From Hyphomicrobium sulfonivorans (GTDB lineage: Bacteria; Pseudomonadota; Alphaproteobacteria; Rhizobiales; Hyphomicrobiaceae), in NCBI RefSeq assembly GCF_013306565.1, contig NZ_PZPO01000007.1, forward strand, positions 54,027 to 118,026: 64,000 bases of DNA, read 5' to 3'. Each line of letters starts with the position of its first letter. The first letter of the stretch is position 1. The translations under genes were made by a program, and so were the position numbers. Shown piece by piece: positions 18,070-29,120 of this stretch. Under the pieces are notes generated by a model, which saw only the letters and a list, made by a program, of their open reading frames with translations, ran no database searches and was not told the DNA's origin.

Positions 18070-18813
18070 TTGAGCGGCGAGGAAACCGTCACTGCGGCGG
18101 TGCTGGTGATCGGCGACGAAATTCTGTCCGGCCGCACGCCGGATCGCAATATCAACTACATCGCAGCCCACATGACCAGCATCGGTATTCGTCTGCGCGA
18201 AGTGCGTGTGGTAGCCGACGATGAGCGCGATATCGTCGATGCAGTGAACGCTCTGCGCGCGCGCTATACGTATCTCATCACCACCGGCGGCATAGGTCCG
18301 ACGCACGACGACATAACAGCCGATGCAATTGCAAAGGCGCTGGGCGTACCAATCGATCACGACCCGCGCGCGGTGGAACTGCTGCAAGCCTACTTCGACC
18401 GTCGCGGTGTTACGTCGACGCCAGCGCGCATGCGTATGGCGCGCATTCCGCACGGTGCAGAACTTATCGCCAATCCCGTTTCGGTCGCTCCGGGCTTCAT
18501 GATCGACAACGTCATCGTGCTCGCGGGCGTGCCGGATGTGATGCAGGTGATGCTCGATGACGTGACGGCGAGACTGCGCACGGGCGCAAAAATGTTAACG
18601 GAGACGATCAAACTTTCACGACCTGAAGGTGATGTTGCTGATCTGTTCGCTGCGCATCAACAAGCATTTCCCGATGTTGCTATGGGCAGCTATCCATCGT
18701 TTGCCGATGGACGCATCTCCACGCAACTTGTTCTGCGGTCTACGGATTCTGAAATGCTGGAGCGCGCCAGACAGGGTTTGATGGCGCAGCTCAACAGTCG
18801 TGGAATGGTTTAA
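18070..18813 (+). CDS. CinA-type molybdopterin-binding domain protein
   Basis: The product has about 247 residues from a TTG at 18070, which has GGAGAGA five bases upstream. ATGs at 18052 and 18016 are in frame but lack such a site. VLVIGDEILSGRTPDRN and TTGGIGPTHDDITADAIA are the MoaB/MogA-like nucleotide-binding motifs found in the N-terminal half of CinA. The nicotinamide-nucleotide amidase half of full CinA is absent, as is usual for this shorter alphaproteobacterial form. Its reaction is not established, although CinA domains of this type hydrolyse ADP-ribose or FAD-like compounds in some species. Confidence 0.88.
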   Translation: MSGEETVTAAVLVIGDEILSGRTPDRNINYIAAHMTSIGIRLREVRVVADDERDIVDAVNALRARYTYLITTGGIGPTHDDITADAIAKALGVPIDHDPRAVELLQAYFDRRGVTSTPARMRMARIPHGAELIANPVSVAPGFMIDNVIVLAGVPDVMQVMLDDVTARLRTGAKMLTETIKLSRPEGDVADLFAAHQQAFPDVAMGSYPSFADGRISTQLVLRSTDSEMLERARQGLMAQLNSRGMV

Positions 18814-18978
18814 GAGTAGCGGCCTTGCGTCGCACTGACCGCATTAACTAGTGATTCGCCATCGTATTTCCGCTTCCTGCTGTTCCGACAGTGCCGCTCC
18901 GGGGGGTGTGGAGGTAGAACTCACGTGTTCTGCGACCCGTTCTCGCGGCGAACGGATAAACAGATACGGAGTTCTGCA

Positions 18979-20340
18979 ATGGCGTGGAGTACGTCCACCT
19001 GGGCGAAGCGAATTCGCCTTGTGTGCATCGCCTCGATCGCACCGGCGATCACTGCGATGGCCATTCCTGCAACCGTCATATCGTCAGCCGAGGCGAAGAC
19101 GCCGGGTAAGACCTATTGCTTCGTTGGCAAGTGCCATCGCGTGAAGACAATCGCGGAAACCGAAGCACTCGTCGGCAAAGAGCAATCAGTTGTCGCCTCT
19201 CACTATGACGACTGTAAGAAGGATCGCTACAACCCTTGCGGTCTGACATCGTCGGGTGAGCGTTTCCATCCAGATCGTCCCGATAACACCGCAAGCCCGG
19301 TTTATCCTGACGGCACCACGTTGCTGGTCTGGAATCCCAACAACAAGCGCGCGCTTGTTGTTCGCGTGAACAACGCCGGGCCCTATTGGGGCAATCGCAC
19401 GCTTGATCTTTCCCGCGCCGCTGCTGAAAAACTCGGCTTCGCCGGGCAGGGCGTTGCAAAGCTCAAGATGAAAGTCGTCAAGGCGCCGGAAGCGCACGAA
19501 GCGCGCTACAAAAAGAACCGTAACTATGATCCGGTTCCCGGCGACATTGGCCAGTATGCAAGCATCACCGATGCGCATCGCGGCATGGCTGTTGTGATGG
19601 CGTTCAAGGCAACGACAGGTTCGCCGTTCGCGCCGGTCACGACTGCGAATGCGTTCGCAGGTCAGACGGTTGGTTCCGCGCGTCTGCTCGTTGCTGAAGC
19701 GCCGCAGGCCATCGGTCGCGTCACGACCGTTGCCTACACAGCACCAAACACGCCGCTGGCGTTCGGTGGTTTCCGCACCCAGAGCCGTGCTGTGCGCAGC
19801 GCCGCAAGCTCGCTCGGTTCGGAGCACAGCCTGGGCAAGGCCAACCGTGCTGAGTGGGATGAAGACGGTGTTGTCGATGGCCCGGTGCGTCTGTCGCAGG
19901 ATCTCGTGACGGCGTCGATCGCAACACCGCCGATTGCAGACAAATCGCAAGCGGTGAAGTCGGTGGCCACCACAGACAAGGCTGAGGCAAAGTCGGCTGC
20001 AAAATCTGCCAAGAAGTCTGACAAGGCGCGCATCGCAGCCGCTGTCTATGCTGACACGCCGAAGCCTGAGGCGAGCAAGAGTTCGTCGTCGTCCAAGAAG
20101 CAGGACGACAGCAGCAAGGCGGAAAAGTCCGACGCGAAGGTCGAGAAGAAATCGACGACCAAGTCGCGCAAGTCTGCAAAGTCCAAGCGCGGCAGCGGAT
20201 CGAAGAGCAAGGTCGCCAACTACGAGAGCCGTGGCGGTAGCTACTATGGCTCGTCGTATGGCAACAGCTATTCGGACCGCAGTTACACGTCGAGCCGTAG
20301 CGCTGGCCAGCTCATGTCCGATAACCTGCGCCGACTATAA
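18979..20340 (+). CDS. RlpA-like protein with double-psi beta-barrel domain and long basic tail
   Basis: The product has 453 residues from an ATG preceded by CGGAG. A signal peptide covers about residues 1-40 (Ala-rich, ending SSAEAK). The double-psi beta-barrel lies at roughly 65-180: VVASHYDD, NPCGLTSSGERFHPD and ALVVRVNNAGPYWGNRTLDLS, the last matching the conserved Asp-Leu-Ser motif of RlpA lytic transglycosylases. The final 130 residues are low-complexity, rich in Lys, Ser and Ala, then Gly/Tyr/Ser-rich. There is no SPOR domain. It may cut peptidoglycan strands without stem peptides or bind the wall with its basic tail. It is a single-gene unit. Confidence 0.82.
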   Translation: MAWSTSTWAKRIRLVCIASIAPAITAMAIPATVISSAEAKTPGKTYCFVGKCHRVKTIAETEALVGKEQSVVASHYDDCKKDRYNPCGLTSSGERFHPDRPDNTASPVYPDGTTLLVWNPNNKRALVVRVNNAGPYWGNRTLDLSRAAAEKLGFAGQGVAKLKMKVVKAPEAHEARYKKNRNYDPVPGDIGQYASITDAHRGMAVVMAFKATTGSPFAPVTTANAFAGQTVGSARLLVAEAPQAIGRVTTVAYTAPNTPLAFGGFRTQSRAVRSAASSLGSEHSLGKANRAEWDEDGVVDGPVRLSQDLVTASIATPPIADKSQAVKSVATTDKAEAKSAAKSAKKSDKARIAAAVYADTPKPEASKSSSSSKKQDDSSKAEKSDAKVEKKSTTKSRKSAKSKRGSGSKSKVANYESRGGSYYGSSYGNSYSDRSYTSSRSAGQLMSDNLRRL

Positions 20341-20460
20341 CGCAGGCGGTTGAACGGGGAGTTTCGCTGCTACCAGTGCTCCGCTCGTTTGCGGGGTGCC
20401 GGTTGCCGCGCCTGGCCTGGCGGCTGCATCTGTGATCGCGTGCGGTTTCACAAACGGAAA

Positions 20461-20482
20461 CGCTCCGATTTTCATCGGAGCG
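20461..20482. terminator. Strong hairpin between convergent genes
   Basis: CGCTCCGAT (20461-20469) and ATCGGAGCG (20474-20482) form a perfect 9-bp stem with a TTTC loop. It lies 120 bases past the RlpA-like gene and 130 bases past the end of the minus-strand gene at 20612. On the minus strand TTTCCGTTTG follows, so it could serve that gene. Confidence 0.6.
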
Positions 20483-20511
20483 CGTAAACTTCCGCGTTTC
20501 TGAAGTGCGGT

Positions 20512-20614
20512 TAGAGTGCTTCCGGAAAAGTTGGAACCGATTTTCCGACAGGGAGCGCGTACCAACAAACGCCTAGAGTCCTTCCGCGAGCCAACGAAAC
20601 GCTGAAAGGCTCTA
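20512..20614 (+). repeat. Interspersed palindromic repeat, copy 2 (full)
   Basis: This 103-base copy starts TAGAGTGCTTCCGGAAAAG and ends GCTGAAAGGCTCTAG. Its ends are complementary (TAGAG/CTCTA) and the inner TTCCGGAAAA/TTTTCCG is also palindromic. It is near-identical in layout to the copy at 27631-27734. The last three bases are also the stop codon of the minus-strand gene ending at 20612. Confidence 0.85.
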
Positions 20615-21229
20615 GCGCAGCAGGAATGCCGGCAGATCGAACGTCGCTGTTTCACCCTGCTTCTCGAAGCGGAAGAACAGCTCGTACTCAGCTTCGAGTG
20701 TGTCGAGAAACTTCGCGACCAGATCGAGCAGCGGCCCGAGCGGAATGCGCTTGGCGACAAGGAAATCTTCGCTGGCGCATAGCGGCGCTGTATCCGACAG
20801 CGTCGGCGCATCGGGGGCGATCATGCCGCGGCTGCGTACATAGCCGATCAGGCTGTCGCCGGCATCGAAATCGGTGCCGCTGACATCGGCGCATTCAGCA
20901 ACGGCGTCGAGCAGGATTGCCGTTCCGGACAGGTAAAGCTTGGCCATGAATGCGAAGTTTTCTTCGCTTTCGGCAACCTCGGCTGCCCACTCGCGGCCCT
21001 TCAGGATGCGTGACAGCAAGGCCAGCTCGAACGTGCGGATGCGTTCAATGGCTTCGCGCTGACCGGCGCGCAGCTCAGCGATGCGTTCTGCTTCGCGCGG
21101 CGGCGGACCGGACCAGATGAAAAGCACGCTGGTCAGATCTTCGCCGGCAGCCAGCGCAGCATCCAGGTGCTCAGCCAGCAGATAGACGCTGACAGGCGCC
21201 TCGTAGCGCGAGATCCTGGTATCAGTCAT
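20612..21229 (-). CDS. Conserved hypothetical protein
   Basis: The product has 205 residues, is mostly helical by appearance and has no membrane span or known motif. The centre (about 45-85) is a charged helix, AERIAELRAGQREAIERI, which could form a coiled coil. The start MTDTRISRYEA is close behind nrdJ's promoter-distal end, and nrdJ's stop is about 185 bases upstream on the same strand, separated by a strong terminator. The stop codon lies inside an interspersed repeat, so the original C-terminus may have been altered. Function unknown. Confidence 0.72.
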   Translation of the reverse strand: MTDTRISRYEAPVSVYLLAEHLDAALAAGEDLTSVLFIWSGPPPREAERIAELRAGQREAIERIRTFELALLSRILKGREWAAEVAESEENFAFMAKLYLSGTAILLDAVAECADVSGTDFDAGDSLIGYVRSRGMIAPDAPTLSDTAPLCASEDFLVAKRIPLGPLLDLVAKFLDTLEAEYELFFRFEKQGETATFDLPAFLLR

Positions 21230-21359
21230 TGCACGTCCTGCACATCATTCCCCAAGCTGGGATGGTGCTGTGATTCTCCCTTAGCTGCACCGTATGTCCC
21301 CAATCTGTCCACAGGGTCGGCCGTGTTGCGGCGGAACTTGAATTCGGATGCGAAGGCGT

Positions 21360-21400
21360 AAAACACAAAGGGCGCGCGATGGTTTCGCGCGCCCTTTATC
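21360..21400 (-). terminator. Terminator of nrdJ
   Basis: The arms 21367-21379 and 21385-21397 are perfectly complementary (13 bp, AAAGGGCGCGCGA on the left) around a 5-base loop. On the minus strand the stem is followed by GTGTTTTACG. It lies a few bases past the nrdJ stop and should end its transcript. Confidence 0.85.
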
Positions 21401-21413
21401 TATTTCATGCCGA

Positions 21414-24400
21414 TCACGAGCAGCCGGATGTGCCGCCGCAGGTGTCGCACTTCAAGCACGTGCCGTTGCGCACCAGCGTGAAGTTTCCGCACTCGCGGCA
21501 GGCTTCACCCTCATAGCCACGGATGCGTGCCTCAGCGCGCAGATCAGCGTCGCGGGTGCGCACTGAAACTTCGGTGCGCTTCAGCGTCGTCTGCGAATAC
21601 ATCACCGATGTATCGGCCTTCAGCGCCGTCGCGCCATCCGTCACCGGGAAAACTGCGGTGTCGGTTTCGACGGCCGGATAACGCGCCGTGAGGTCGGTGT
21701 AACCGCCGGCATCATCGCTGGCTGCGCGCCCGCCCGAGGCAAGCCGCAGGTTGCCGCGCATGAAGCCCTTCGAAACAACCTTGGTCACCTGCTCCGGCAG
21801 ATCGAGCGCCAGCGCCTCGTCGGTTTCCTCGTCGGATGACCCCAGCCCGGTTTCGCCGACGATCTCACGCGGATCGACGTGCGCCAGATCGTGACGGCCG
21901 AGGTAGGAAACAGCCAGCTCGCGGAAGATGTAGTCCAGCACCGACGTCGCGTTCTTGATCGTCTCGTTGCCGGTGACAAGGCCCGCCGGCTCGAAGCGCG
22001 TGAACGTGAACGCCTCGACGAACTCTTCCAGCGGCACGCCGTATTGCAGACCCAGCGAGATGGCGATGGCGAAGTTGTTCATCAGCGACCGGAAGGCAGC
22101 GCCTTCCTTGTGCATGTCGATGAAGATTTCACCCAGCTTGCCGTCTTCGTATTCGCCGGTGTGCAGGTAGACCTTGTGGCCGCCAACGGTTGCCTTCTGC
22201 GTGTAGCTCTTGCGGCGGTTGGGCAGCTTCGTCCGTTCGCGGATGGCCGCGCGGCGCTCAGCTTCCTTGGCCTTTGCTTCAAGCTCGGCGACACGCTTGG
22301 CCAGCGCTTCGGCGGCGACAAGTGCACGCTGAAGCTGCGGCTTGTCGGCCAGCATCTGCTCGGCTGCTTCGTCCTGCTCGTCGACGTCGTCGCCCAGCAC
22401 CTGCGCGTTGAGCGGCTGTGACAGCTTCGAGCAGTCGCGATAGAGCGCGTTGGCCTTCAGCGCCAGCTTCCACGACAGCATGTAGGACGCCTTGCAGTCG
22501 TCCACCGTCGCTTCATTCGGCATGTTGATGGTCTTGGAGATGGCACCCGAGATGAACGGCTGCGCGGCGGCCATCATGTAGATGTGGCTGTCGACCGAGA
22601 GATAGCGCTTGCCCTTGCGGCCGCAGGGGTTGGCGCAATCGAACACCGGCAGGTGCTCCGCCTTCAGGTGCGGCGCGCCTTCAAGCGTCATCGCTCCGCA
22701 GACGTGCTCGTTCGCGGCCTCGATGTCCTTCTTCGAGAAGCCGAGCGCGGTCAGCAGATCGAATGCCGGATCCTGCACGCGTTCAGCATCGATCTTCAAC
22801 TTGCTGACGATGAAGTCTTCACCCAGCGTCCACTTGTTGAAGACGAACTTGATGTCGAATGCGCTTTCAAGTGCACCTTCAACCTTGGCCAGCGCGGCGT
22901 CGTCGAAGCCCTTGGCGCGCAGCGTCGAAGGGTTGATCGCCGGAGCCTGCGCCAGCGAGCCGTGGCCCACTGCGTAAGCTTCGATCTCCGCGATCTCGCT
23001 TTCACGATAGCCGAGCGTGCGCAGCGCTTCGGGCACCGCGCGGTTGATGATCTTGAAGTAGCCGCCGCCGGCCAGCTTCTTGAATTTCACCAGCGCGAAG
23101 TCGGGCTCGATGCCGGTAGTATCGCAATCCATCACCAGACCGATGGTGCCGGTGGGGGCGATAACCGTTGCCTGCGCGTTGCGATAGCCGTGACGCTGAC
23201 CGAGCGACAAAGCGCTGTCCCAGGCGCGCTGGGCCGCTTTAATCAGCTCCGCTTCCGGACACGCATCGTGATCGAGCGGCACCGGCGCGATGGCAAGTTT
23301 CTCGTAGCCCTGGGTTTCGCCATAGGCCGCGCGGCGATGATTGCGCATCACGCGCAGCATGTCGGCGGCGTTGTCGTGATAGCCGGCGAACGGCCCGAGT
23401 TCGCGCGCCATTTCTGCTGACGTGGCGTAGGCGACACCGGTCATCACAGCCGAGATGGCACCGCAGATGGCGCGGCCTTCGTCCGAGTCATAGCTTATGC
23501 CACTCGCCATCAGCAGGCCGCCGATGTTGGCGAAGCCGAGGCCGAGCGTACGGTAGCGATAGGACAGTTCGGCGATCTGGCGCGACGGGAACTGCGCCAT
23601 CAGCACCGACACTTCCAGCACGATCGTCCACAGGCGGCACGCATGCTCGAAGCCGGCGACGTCGAACGTACCGTCCTTGCGACGGAACAGCATCAGGTTG
23701 ACCGATGCCAGGTTGCACGCCGTGTCGTCCAGGAACATGTATTCCGAGCACGGATTTGATGCGCGGATCGGACCGGACTGCGGGCAGGTGTGCCAGTCGT
23801 TGATCGTGGTGTGGAACTGGATGCCGGGATCGGCGGAAGCCCAGGCTGCGTGGCCGATCTGCTCCCACAGGTCACGGGCGCGCAGCGTCTTGTGCGGCTT
23901 ACCGTTGAGGCGGCTCGTCAGGTTCCATTCGCCATCGTCCTCGACGCAGCGCAGGAACTCGTCGGTGACGCGCACCGAGTTGTTCGAGTTCTGGCCCGAG
24001 ACGGTGAGATAGGCTTCTGAATCCCAGTCGGTATCGTAGGTCGCAAAGTCGATGTTGGTGTAGCCCTGCCGCGCGAACTGGATCACGCGGTAGACGTAGT
24101 TCATCGGCACGTCGTCGCGACGCGCTTCCTTGATGGCGCGCTTCAGCGCCGGGTTCTTGGCTGGATCGAAGCAGGCGTCGCCATCGGCGTCGCAGTTTAC
24201 GCAGGCCTTCATCACCGCGTGCAGGCGCTTCTGGCAGATCTTGGAACCGGTGACGAGCGCAGCAACCTTCTGCTCCTCCTTCACCTTCCAGTTGATGTAT
24301 TCCTCGATGTCGGGATGGTCGACATCCACCACCACCATCTTGGCGGCGCGGCGCGTGGTGCCGCCCGACTTGATGGCGCCCGCAGCACGATCGCCGATCT

Positions 24401-25175
24401 TGAGGAAGCTCATCAGGCCGGACGACTTGCCGCCGCCGGAGAGCTTTTCGTTGGCGCCGCGCAGGCTGGAGAAATTGGAGCCGGTGCCCGAGCCGTACTT
24501 GAACAGGCGCGCCTCGCGCACCCACAGATCCATGATGCCGTTCTCGTTGACGAGATCGTCCTCGACCGACTGGATGAAGCAGGCATGCGGCTGCGGATGC
24601 TCATAGGCCGAGGCTGAGAGCGTCAGTTCGCCGGTCTGATAGTCGACGTACATGTGGCCCTGGCCGGGGCCATCGATGCCATAGGCCCAGTGCAGACCGG
24701 TGTTGAACCACTGTGGGCTGTTGGGCGCCGCCATCTGCATGGCGAGCATGTAGCGCATCTCGTCGAAGAACGCCTGCGCGTCTTCCTCGGTGGTGAAGTA
24801 GCCACCCTTGAGGCCCCAATAGGTCCATGTGCCAGCAAGGCGATCGAACACCTGACGGGCATCGGCCTCGCCGCCAAAGCGCTCTTCCTTCGGAAGCTCG
24901 GCTAGCGCGTCCTGATCGGGAGCCGAGCGCCAGGCCCATGACGGAATCTGCGTCTCTTCGACCTTCTTCAGGCGGCGGGCGACTCCGGCCTTGCGGAAAT
25001 ACTTCTGCGCCAGAATGTCGGCAGCGACCTGGCTCCACTGCGCCGGCACCATGAAGCCTTCCAGCCGGAAGACAACCGAGCCGTCGGGGTTCTTGATTTC
25101 GCTCGTCGCGCGGCGAAATTCGATGGTGTCGTACGGCGAGGTGCCTGCTGTCGTGAAGCGCCGCGTAATCTTCAT
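21414..25175 (-). CDS. nrdJ: Class II (adenosylcobalamin-dependent) ribonucleotide reductase
   Basis: The product has 1253 residues. It converts ribonucleotides to deoxyribonucleotides using a radical from coenzyme B12. [18 protein letters not shown] contains the active-site Cys and the Glu-Asn-type substrate motif; [11 protein letters not shown] and [22 protein letters not shown] are further core motifs of the barrel. A TSCPD domain ([20 protein letters not shown]) lies near residue 1010. The C-terminus carries [32 protein letters not shown] cysteine pairs that carry reducing power and may bind zinc. It works without oxygen or iron demand. It is a single-gene unit ended by a strong hairpin. 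I saw no cobalamin riboswitch upstream. NrdR, a repressor of such genes, is at 37198. Confidence 0.97.
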   Translation of the reverse strand: MKITRRFTTAGTSPYDTIEFRRATSEIKNPDGSVVFRLEGFMVPAQWSQVAADILAQKYFRKAGVARRLKKVEETQIPSWAWRSAPDQDALAELPKEERFGGEADARQVFDRLAGTWTYWGLKGGYFTTEEDAQAFFDEMRYMLAMQMAAPNSPQWFNTGLHWAYGIDGPGQGHMYVDYQTGELTLSASAYEHPQPHACFIQSVEDDLVNENGIMDLWVREARLFKYGSGTGSNFSSLRGANEKLSGGGKSSGLMSFLKIGDRAAGAIKSGGTTRRAAKMVVVDVDHPDIEEYINWKVKEEQKVAALVTGSKICQKRLHAVMKACVNCDADGDACFDPAKNPALKRAIKEARRDDVPMNYVYRVIQFARQGYTNIDFATYDTDWDSEAYLTVSGQNSNNSVRVTDEFLRCVEDDGEWNLTSRLNGKPHKTLRARDLWEQIGHAAWASADPGIQFHTTINDWHTCPQSGPIRASNPCSEYMFLDDTACNLASVNLMLFRRKDGTFDVAGFEHACRLWTIVLEVSVLMAQFPSRQIAELSYRYRTLGLGFANIGGLLMASGISYDSDEGRAICGAISAVMTGVAYATSAEMARELGPFAGYHDNAADMLRVMRNHRRAAYGETQGYEKLAIAPVPLDHDACPEAELIKAAQRAWDSALSLGQRHGYRNAQATVIAPTGTIGLVMDCDTTGIEPDFALVKFKKLAGGGYFKIINRAVPEALRTLGYRESEIAEIEAYAVGHGSLAQAPAINPSTLRAKGFDDAALAKVEGALESAFDIKFVFNKWTLGEDFIVSKLKIDAERVQDPAFDLLTALGFSKKDIEAANEHVCGAMTLEGAPHLKAEHLPVFDCANPCGRKGKRYLSVDSHIYMMAAAQPFISGAISKTINMPNEATVDDCKASYMLSWKLALKANALYRDCSKLSQPLNAQVLGDDVDEQDEAAEQMLADKPQLQRALVAAEALAKRVAELEAKAKEAERRAAIRERTKLPNRRKSYTQKATVGGHKVYLHTGEYEDGKLGEIFIDMHKEGAAFRSLMNNFAIAISLGLQYGVPLEEFVEAFTFTRFEPAGLVTGNETIKNATSVLDYIFRELAVSYLGRHDLAHVDPREIVGETGLGSSDEETDEALALDLPEQVTKVVSKGFMRGNLRLASGGRAASDDAGGYTDLTARYPAVETDTAVFPVTDGATALKADTSVMYSQTTLKRTEVSVRTRDADLRAEARIRGYEGEACRECGNFTLVRNGTCLKCDTCGGTSGCS

Positions 25176-25793
25176 TAGTGTCCCCCGAATGGTCCGTGGC
25201 CGGCGCCAACGCAGCTACAAATGGCGCGATACAATTAGGTGGCGATGCCGTTCCCGGCGCCGCCGCTGGTTACTCGGTGCACGACGTATCCCTTGCGGGC
25301 GCATTAGGGGTGCGCTCGCTCGTTAAGCTTTTGTTTTTTCAAAGGGAATGGGCCTTCAGGCCCGACGCGAACCAATGTGCCGACGGCAGAGGCAACTGCC
25401 CCTATGGCGCGCCCCGATACGGGAGGCTCCGCCACGTCGCCGCGACACCCCCATAAGTTGGCTCGATTCGATGAGTAGGTCTAGCCCTAGTATGGTTGTC
25501 GCCACATCGGCACCAGCAACCTACTAGATGTAGATATCTGCGGTATAACCGCTGGAGAACCGGTGGATTTTCTGTGGGAGATGCTGCAGACCGGCGTCAG
25601 GATGTGCTTATAAGGGGCGCATCGGGCGGGTGTGCAGCATTGGGGATCCAATTCATCCAGCCTAGGGTGATTCCGCCGGGGTGCCCTGTGGCCGATCTGC
25701 CGCGCATCCCGAAAGACGTGATTGGATTGCCGCCGCGGTCGATATCGGCCATGGTGCAACCGCGAACAAAGACACGGGGACTTGGTCCGGAAC
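25176..25793. other. Intergenic stretch between nrdJ and the NDUFA12 gene
   Basis: These 618 bases lie between divergent genes. I found no gene with a start site and coherent product, and no conserved riboswitch core. NrdR boxes would be expected upstream of nrdJ, but I could not place a convincing pair by eye. Confidence 0.45.
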
Positions 25794-26198
25794 ATGGGCT
25801 TTTTCAGCGAGATCTTCTGCTGGTGGGGTGGCAACACCTGGGGCACGCGTCTCACGCTCTGGCGTAAGGGGCACCACATCGGAACAGACGAATTCGGCAA
25901 CCGGTACTATGAGCAGAAAAAGGGCGTTGGGCCGCTGGGCCGTCCACGCCGCTGGGTCACCTATAAGGGCTTCGCTGATGCTTCGAAGGTGCCGGCGGGC
26001 TGGTTCGGCTGGCTTCACTATACTTATGACACGCCGCCATCGGAGCAGAACTACCAGCCGCGCCCTTGGCAGCGGTCGCATCTGATGAACCAGACTGGCA
26101 CCGCCAACGCCTACCGGCCGCCGGGCTCGATCCTGGGTGAAGCCAAGCGGCCTACCGGCACGGCCGATTACAAGCCCTGGCGCCCGGATGCGGGTTGA
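25794..26198 (+). CDS. NADH:ubiquinone oxidoreductase accessory subunit NDUFA12
   Basis: The product has 134 residues and belongs to the NDUFA12/B17.2 family. After an opening MGFFSEIFCWWGGNTWGTRL come GTDEFGNRYYE and RRWVTYKG, then the hallmark VPAGWFGWLHYTYDTPP. In alphaproteobacteria and mitochondria this protein is a peripheral accessory subunit of complex I on the matrix/cytoplasmic arm. The start ATG is preceded by GTCCGGAA, a weak site, but the family's N-terminus begins here. The next gene downstream (DUF2155) is commonly its neighbour in Hyphomicrobiales. Confidence 0.93.
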   Translation: MGFFSEIFCWWGGNTWGTRLTLWRKGHHIGTDEFGNRYYEQKKGVGPLGRPRRWVTYKGFADASKVPAGWFGWLHYTYDTPPSEQNYQPRPWQRSHLMNQTGTANAYRPPGSILGEAKRPTGTADYKPWRPDAG

Positions 26199-26338
26199 GA
26201 TCTGACGCCGGCTGATCGGGTCAGATCGGGTGCGGGCAGGGTCACAGGGTGCGGGCTATTCAAACTTCGGCCGCACTCAAGGCGCAGGCATTTGAGGCAC
26301 TCGGGGCGGTCAGCCGCCAATATGATCGACGATAGGGA

Positions 26339-26863
26339 ATGACCAGTATCGCCAGCACTCGGCAGCGCTTCAGTTTCACCGCAACGGCCCTTTGCGCTGT
26401 GGCGCTGTTTGGCCTGTCGGGCGAGGCGCGCGCGGACCGGATTGAAAATCAGGTTGCGGTGTTCTCCGCGCTCGACAAGGTGACGGCGCGGACGTCGAAA
26501 TTCGAAGTGCCGCTCAATTCCACGGTGCAGTTCGGCGCCCTCAAGGTGACGCCGCGCGTGTGCTATTCGCGCCCGCCCGAGGAGCAGCCGAAGACGACTT
26601 CATTCGTCGAAGTTGAGGAAGTACAACTCGACGGCGAGGAAAAGCGCATTTTCAGCGGCTGGATGTTTGCTGAAAGCCCCGGCCTCAATGCGGTTGAGCA
26701 TCCGGTGTTCGACGTCTGGCTGGCTGAATGCCAGAAGCCACGCGGGTCGTTTGCGCAGCGTGGCAATTCGGGTGATGCGGCAGCAGGCGCCGCTGCAGCG
26801 GGCGAGGAAATGCCCCCGGCCGAAGATGATTTCTTCCAGCCACGCCGCCGTGTCCGCCGCTAA
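26339..26863 (+). CDS. Exported DUF2155 family protein
   Basis: The product has 174 residues. A signal peptide ends near residue 33 (SGEARAD). The core, ALDKVTARTSKFEVPLNSTV through FGALKVTPRVCYSRPPEE and IFSGWMFAESPGLNAVEHPVFDVWLAEC, is the DUF2155 domain with two conserved Cys that may form a disulfide. The tail is Ala/Gly/Pro-rich and ends in four basic residues. Function is unknown; it should sit in the periplasm. It lies 140 bases downstream of the NDUFA12 gene on the same strand. Confidence 0.9.
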   Translation: MTSIASTRQRFSFTATALCAVALFGLSGEARADRIENQVAVFSALDKVTARTSKFEVPLNSTVQFGALKVTPRVCYSRPPEEQPKTTSFVEVEEVQLDGEEKRIFSGWMFAESPGLNAVEHPVFDVWLAECQKPRGSFAQRGNSGDAAAGAAAAGEEMPPAEDDFFQPRRRVRR

Positions 26864-27002
26864 ACCCCGGAGCGCCGCTCAAAACCCTATCGGCCCCCAA
26901 GCGTTCGGACCCTGAGCGTTTTGCTCCCGCACTGTGATCGCCGGTAGCGCTCTAATCCCGTGTCCCGTTCGGCTGCAAAAGGCCGTGACGACTTCGCCCT
27001 TT

Positions 27003-27584
27003 TTACGCGAAGCCGCGGCCTTGCTCGTCCAGCGTTTCCGGTTCTCGCCCCAGCCACTTCTTGGAAATTGCGCGCCATGTGTTCAGGCGCTCCCATTTGG
27101 GTTCGGGCTCGTTCGTGTCTTCATCGGTCAGGAACGGGTTGGGGAAGAACAGCGCGATCATCGACATGCCCTTGCCGTTCCACATCTCGAAGCCCCACGT
27201 CACCGGATGGCGCTCGCGCGTCAGAGCGCGGAAGATGATGGCGCGCGACGGACGGCGCGGCTCCAGATGCTCGGTCGGTTCTTCGGGGCCATCGACGCAC
27301 AGATGGAAGTGGCCGCCCTTGCTGAAGAAGATCGTCAGGTAACCGCCGGAAACTGAAAAGCGGCTCGGCCCGGCGGCGCACATGATCTCATAGGCTGCAC
27401 CCGGCACGAGCGGTCCGTAACGCAATTCGTGCCAGTGGTTTTCGAACACATCAGTGAAGAACGCGATCAGAAAATCCTTGGTGACCGGCAGTTCCCATTC
27501 CTGCCGCAGCGCCACGCCACCGCATCCGCCGGCCTTGATCTCCTTCGGTTCGGGATCGATGTTCCAGCGTTGCGGCATGTCCAT
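27003..27584 (-). CDS. Conserved hypothetical protein
   Basis: The product has 193 residues from the ATG at 27584, which has GGAG upstream; a longer frame runs into an interspersed repeat and is rejected. The sequence is well ordered and looks globular: aromatic-rich motifs such as FENHWHELRYGPLVPG, GGHFHLCVDGPEEPTEHL and HPVTWGFEMWNGKGMSMIALF suggest a conserved enzyme or binding protein with several His/Trp. I recall similar uncharacterised proteins in Hyphomicrobiales but cannot name a function. It is convergent with the DUF2155 gene. Confidence 0.75.
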   Translation of the reverse strand: MDMPQRWNIDPEPKEIKAGGCGGVALRQEWELPVTKDFLIAFFTDVFENHWHELRYGPLVPGAAYEIMCAAGPSRFSVSGGYLTIFFSKGGHFHLCVDGPEEPTEHLEPRRPSRAIIFRALTRERHPVTWGFEMWNGKGMSMIALFFPNPFLTDEDTNEPEPKWERLNTWRAISKKWLGREPETLDEQGRGFA

Positions 27585-27630
27585 TGGAAGGCTCCATTCT
27601 GGCACTGGCAAAAACTGGATCAGCGCGCTG

Positions 27631-27734
27631 CTAAAGTGCTTCCGGAAAAGTGGGAACCGGTTTTCCGACAAGAAGCACGACAAAACAAACATCTAGAGCC
27701 GTTTCGCGTTTCGACGAAACCCTGAAAGGCTCTA
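27631..27734 (+). repeat. Interspersed palindromic repeat, copy 3 (full)
   Basis: This 104-base copy runs CTAAAGTGCTTCCGGAAAAG to CCTGAAAGGCTCTAG, with the inner TTCCGGAAAA and GGTTTTCCG arms and the spacer CAAAACAAAC as in copy 2. It lies just upstream of the minus-strand gene starting at 27584, so it could affect its promoter region. Confidence 0.85.
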
Positions 27735-27898
27735 GATTCAACTAGCGCTGTTATAGCCAACGTCGCGCGCAGATGCAGCCGCGTACGGTGCATGCACGCA
27801 TAGAAAACGCAAAGTCTGCAACACTATGAATTGGCTGATTTGCAAAACACCGCGCTGCGGATTGTCTGCTACGTGTCAGCGCAATCAGGTTTCGCGCT

Positions 27899-29056
<1,158 letters not shown>

Positions 29057-29120
29057 TCAGACCGTACACCGGGGGCGACGATCAAAGCACCGTTGCTCTT
29101 GGTCACGGATGCCTCGGCGA

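Noticed and set aside
25176..25793. Possible cobalamin riboswitch before nrdJ
   Set aside because: No B12-box-like GCCACTG core was found on the relevant strand.
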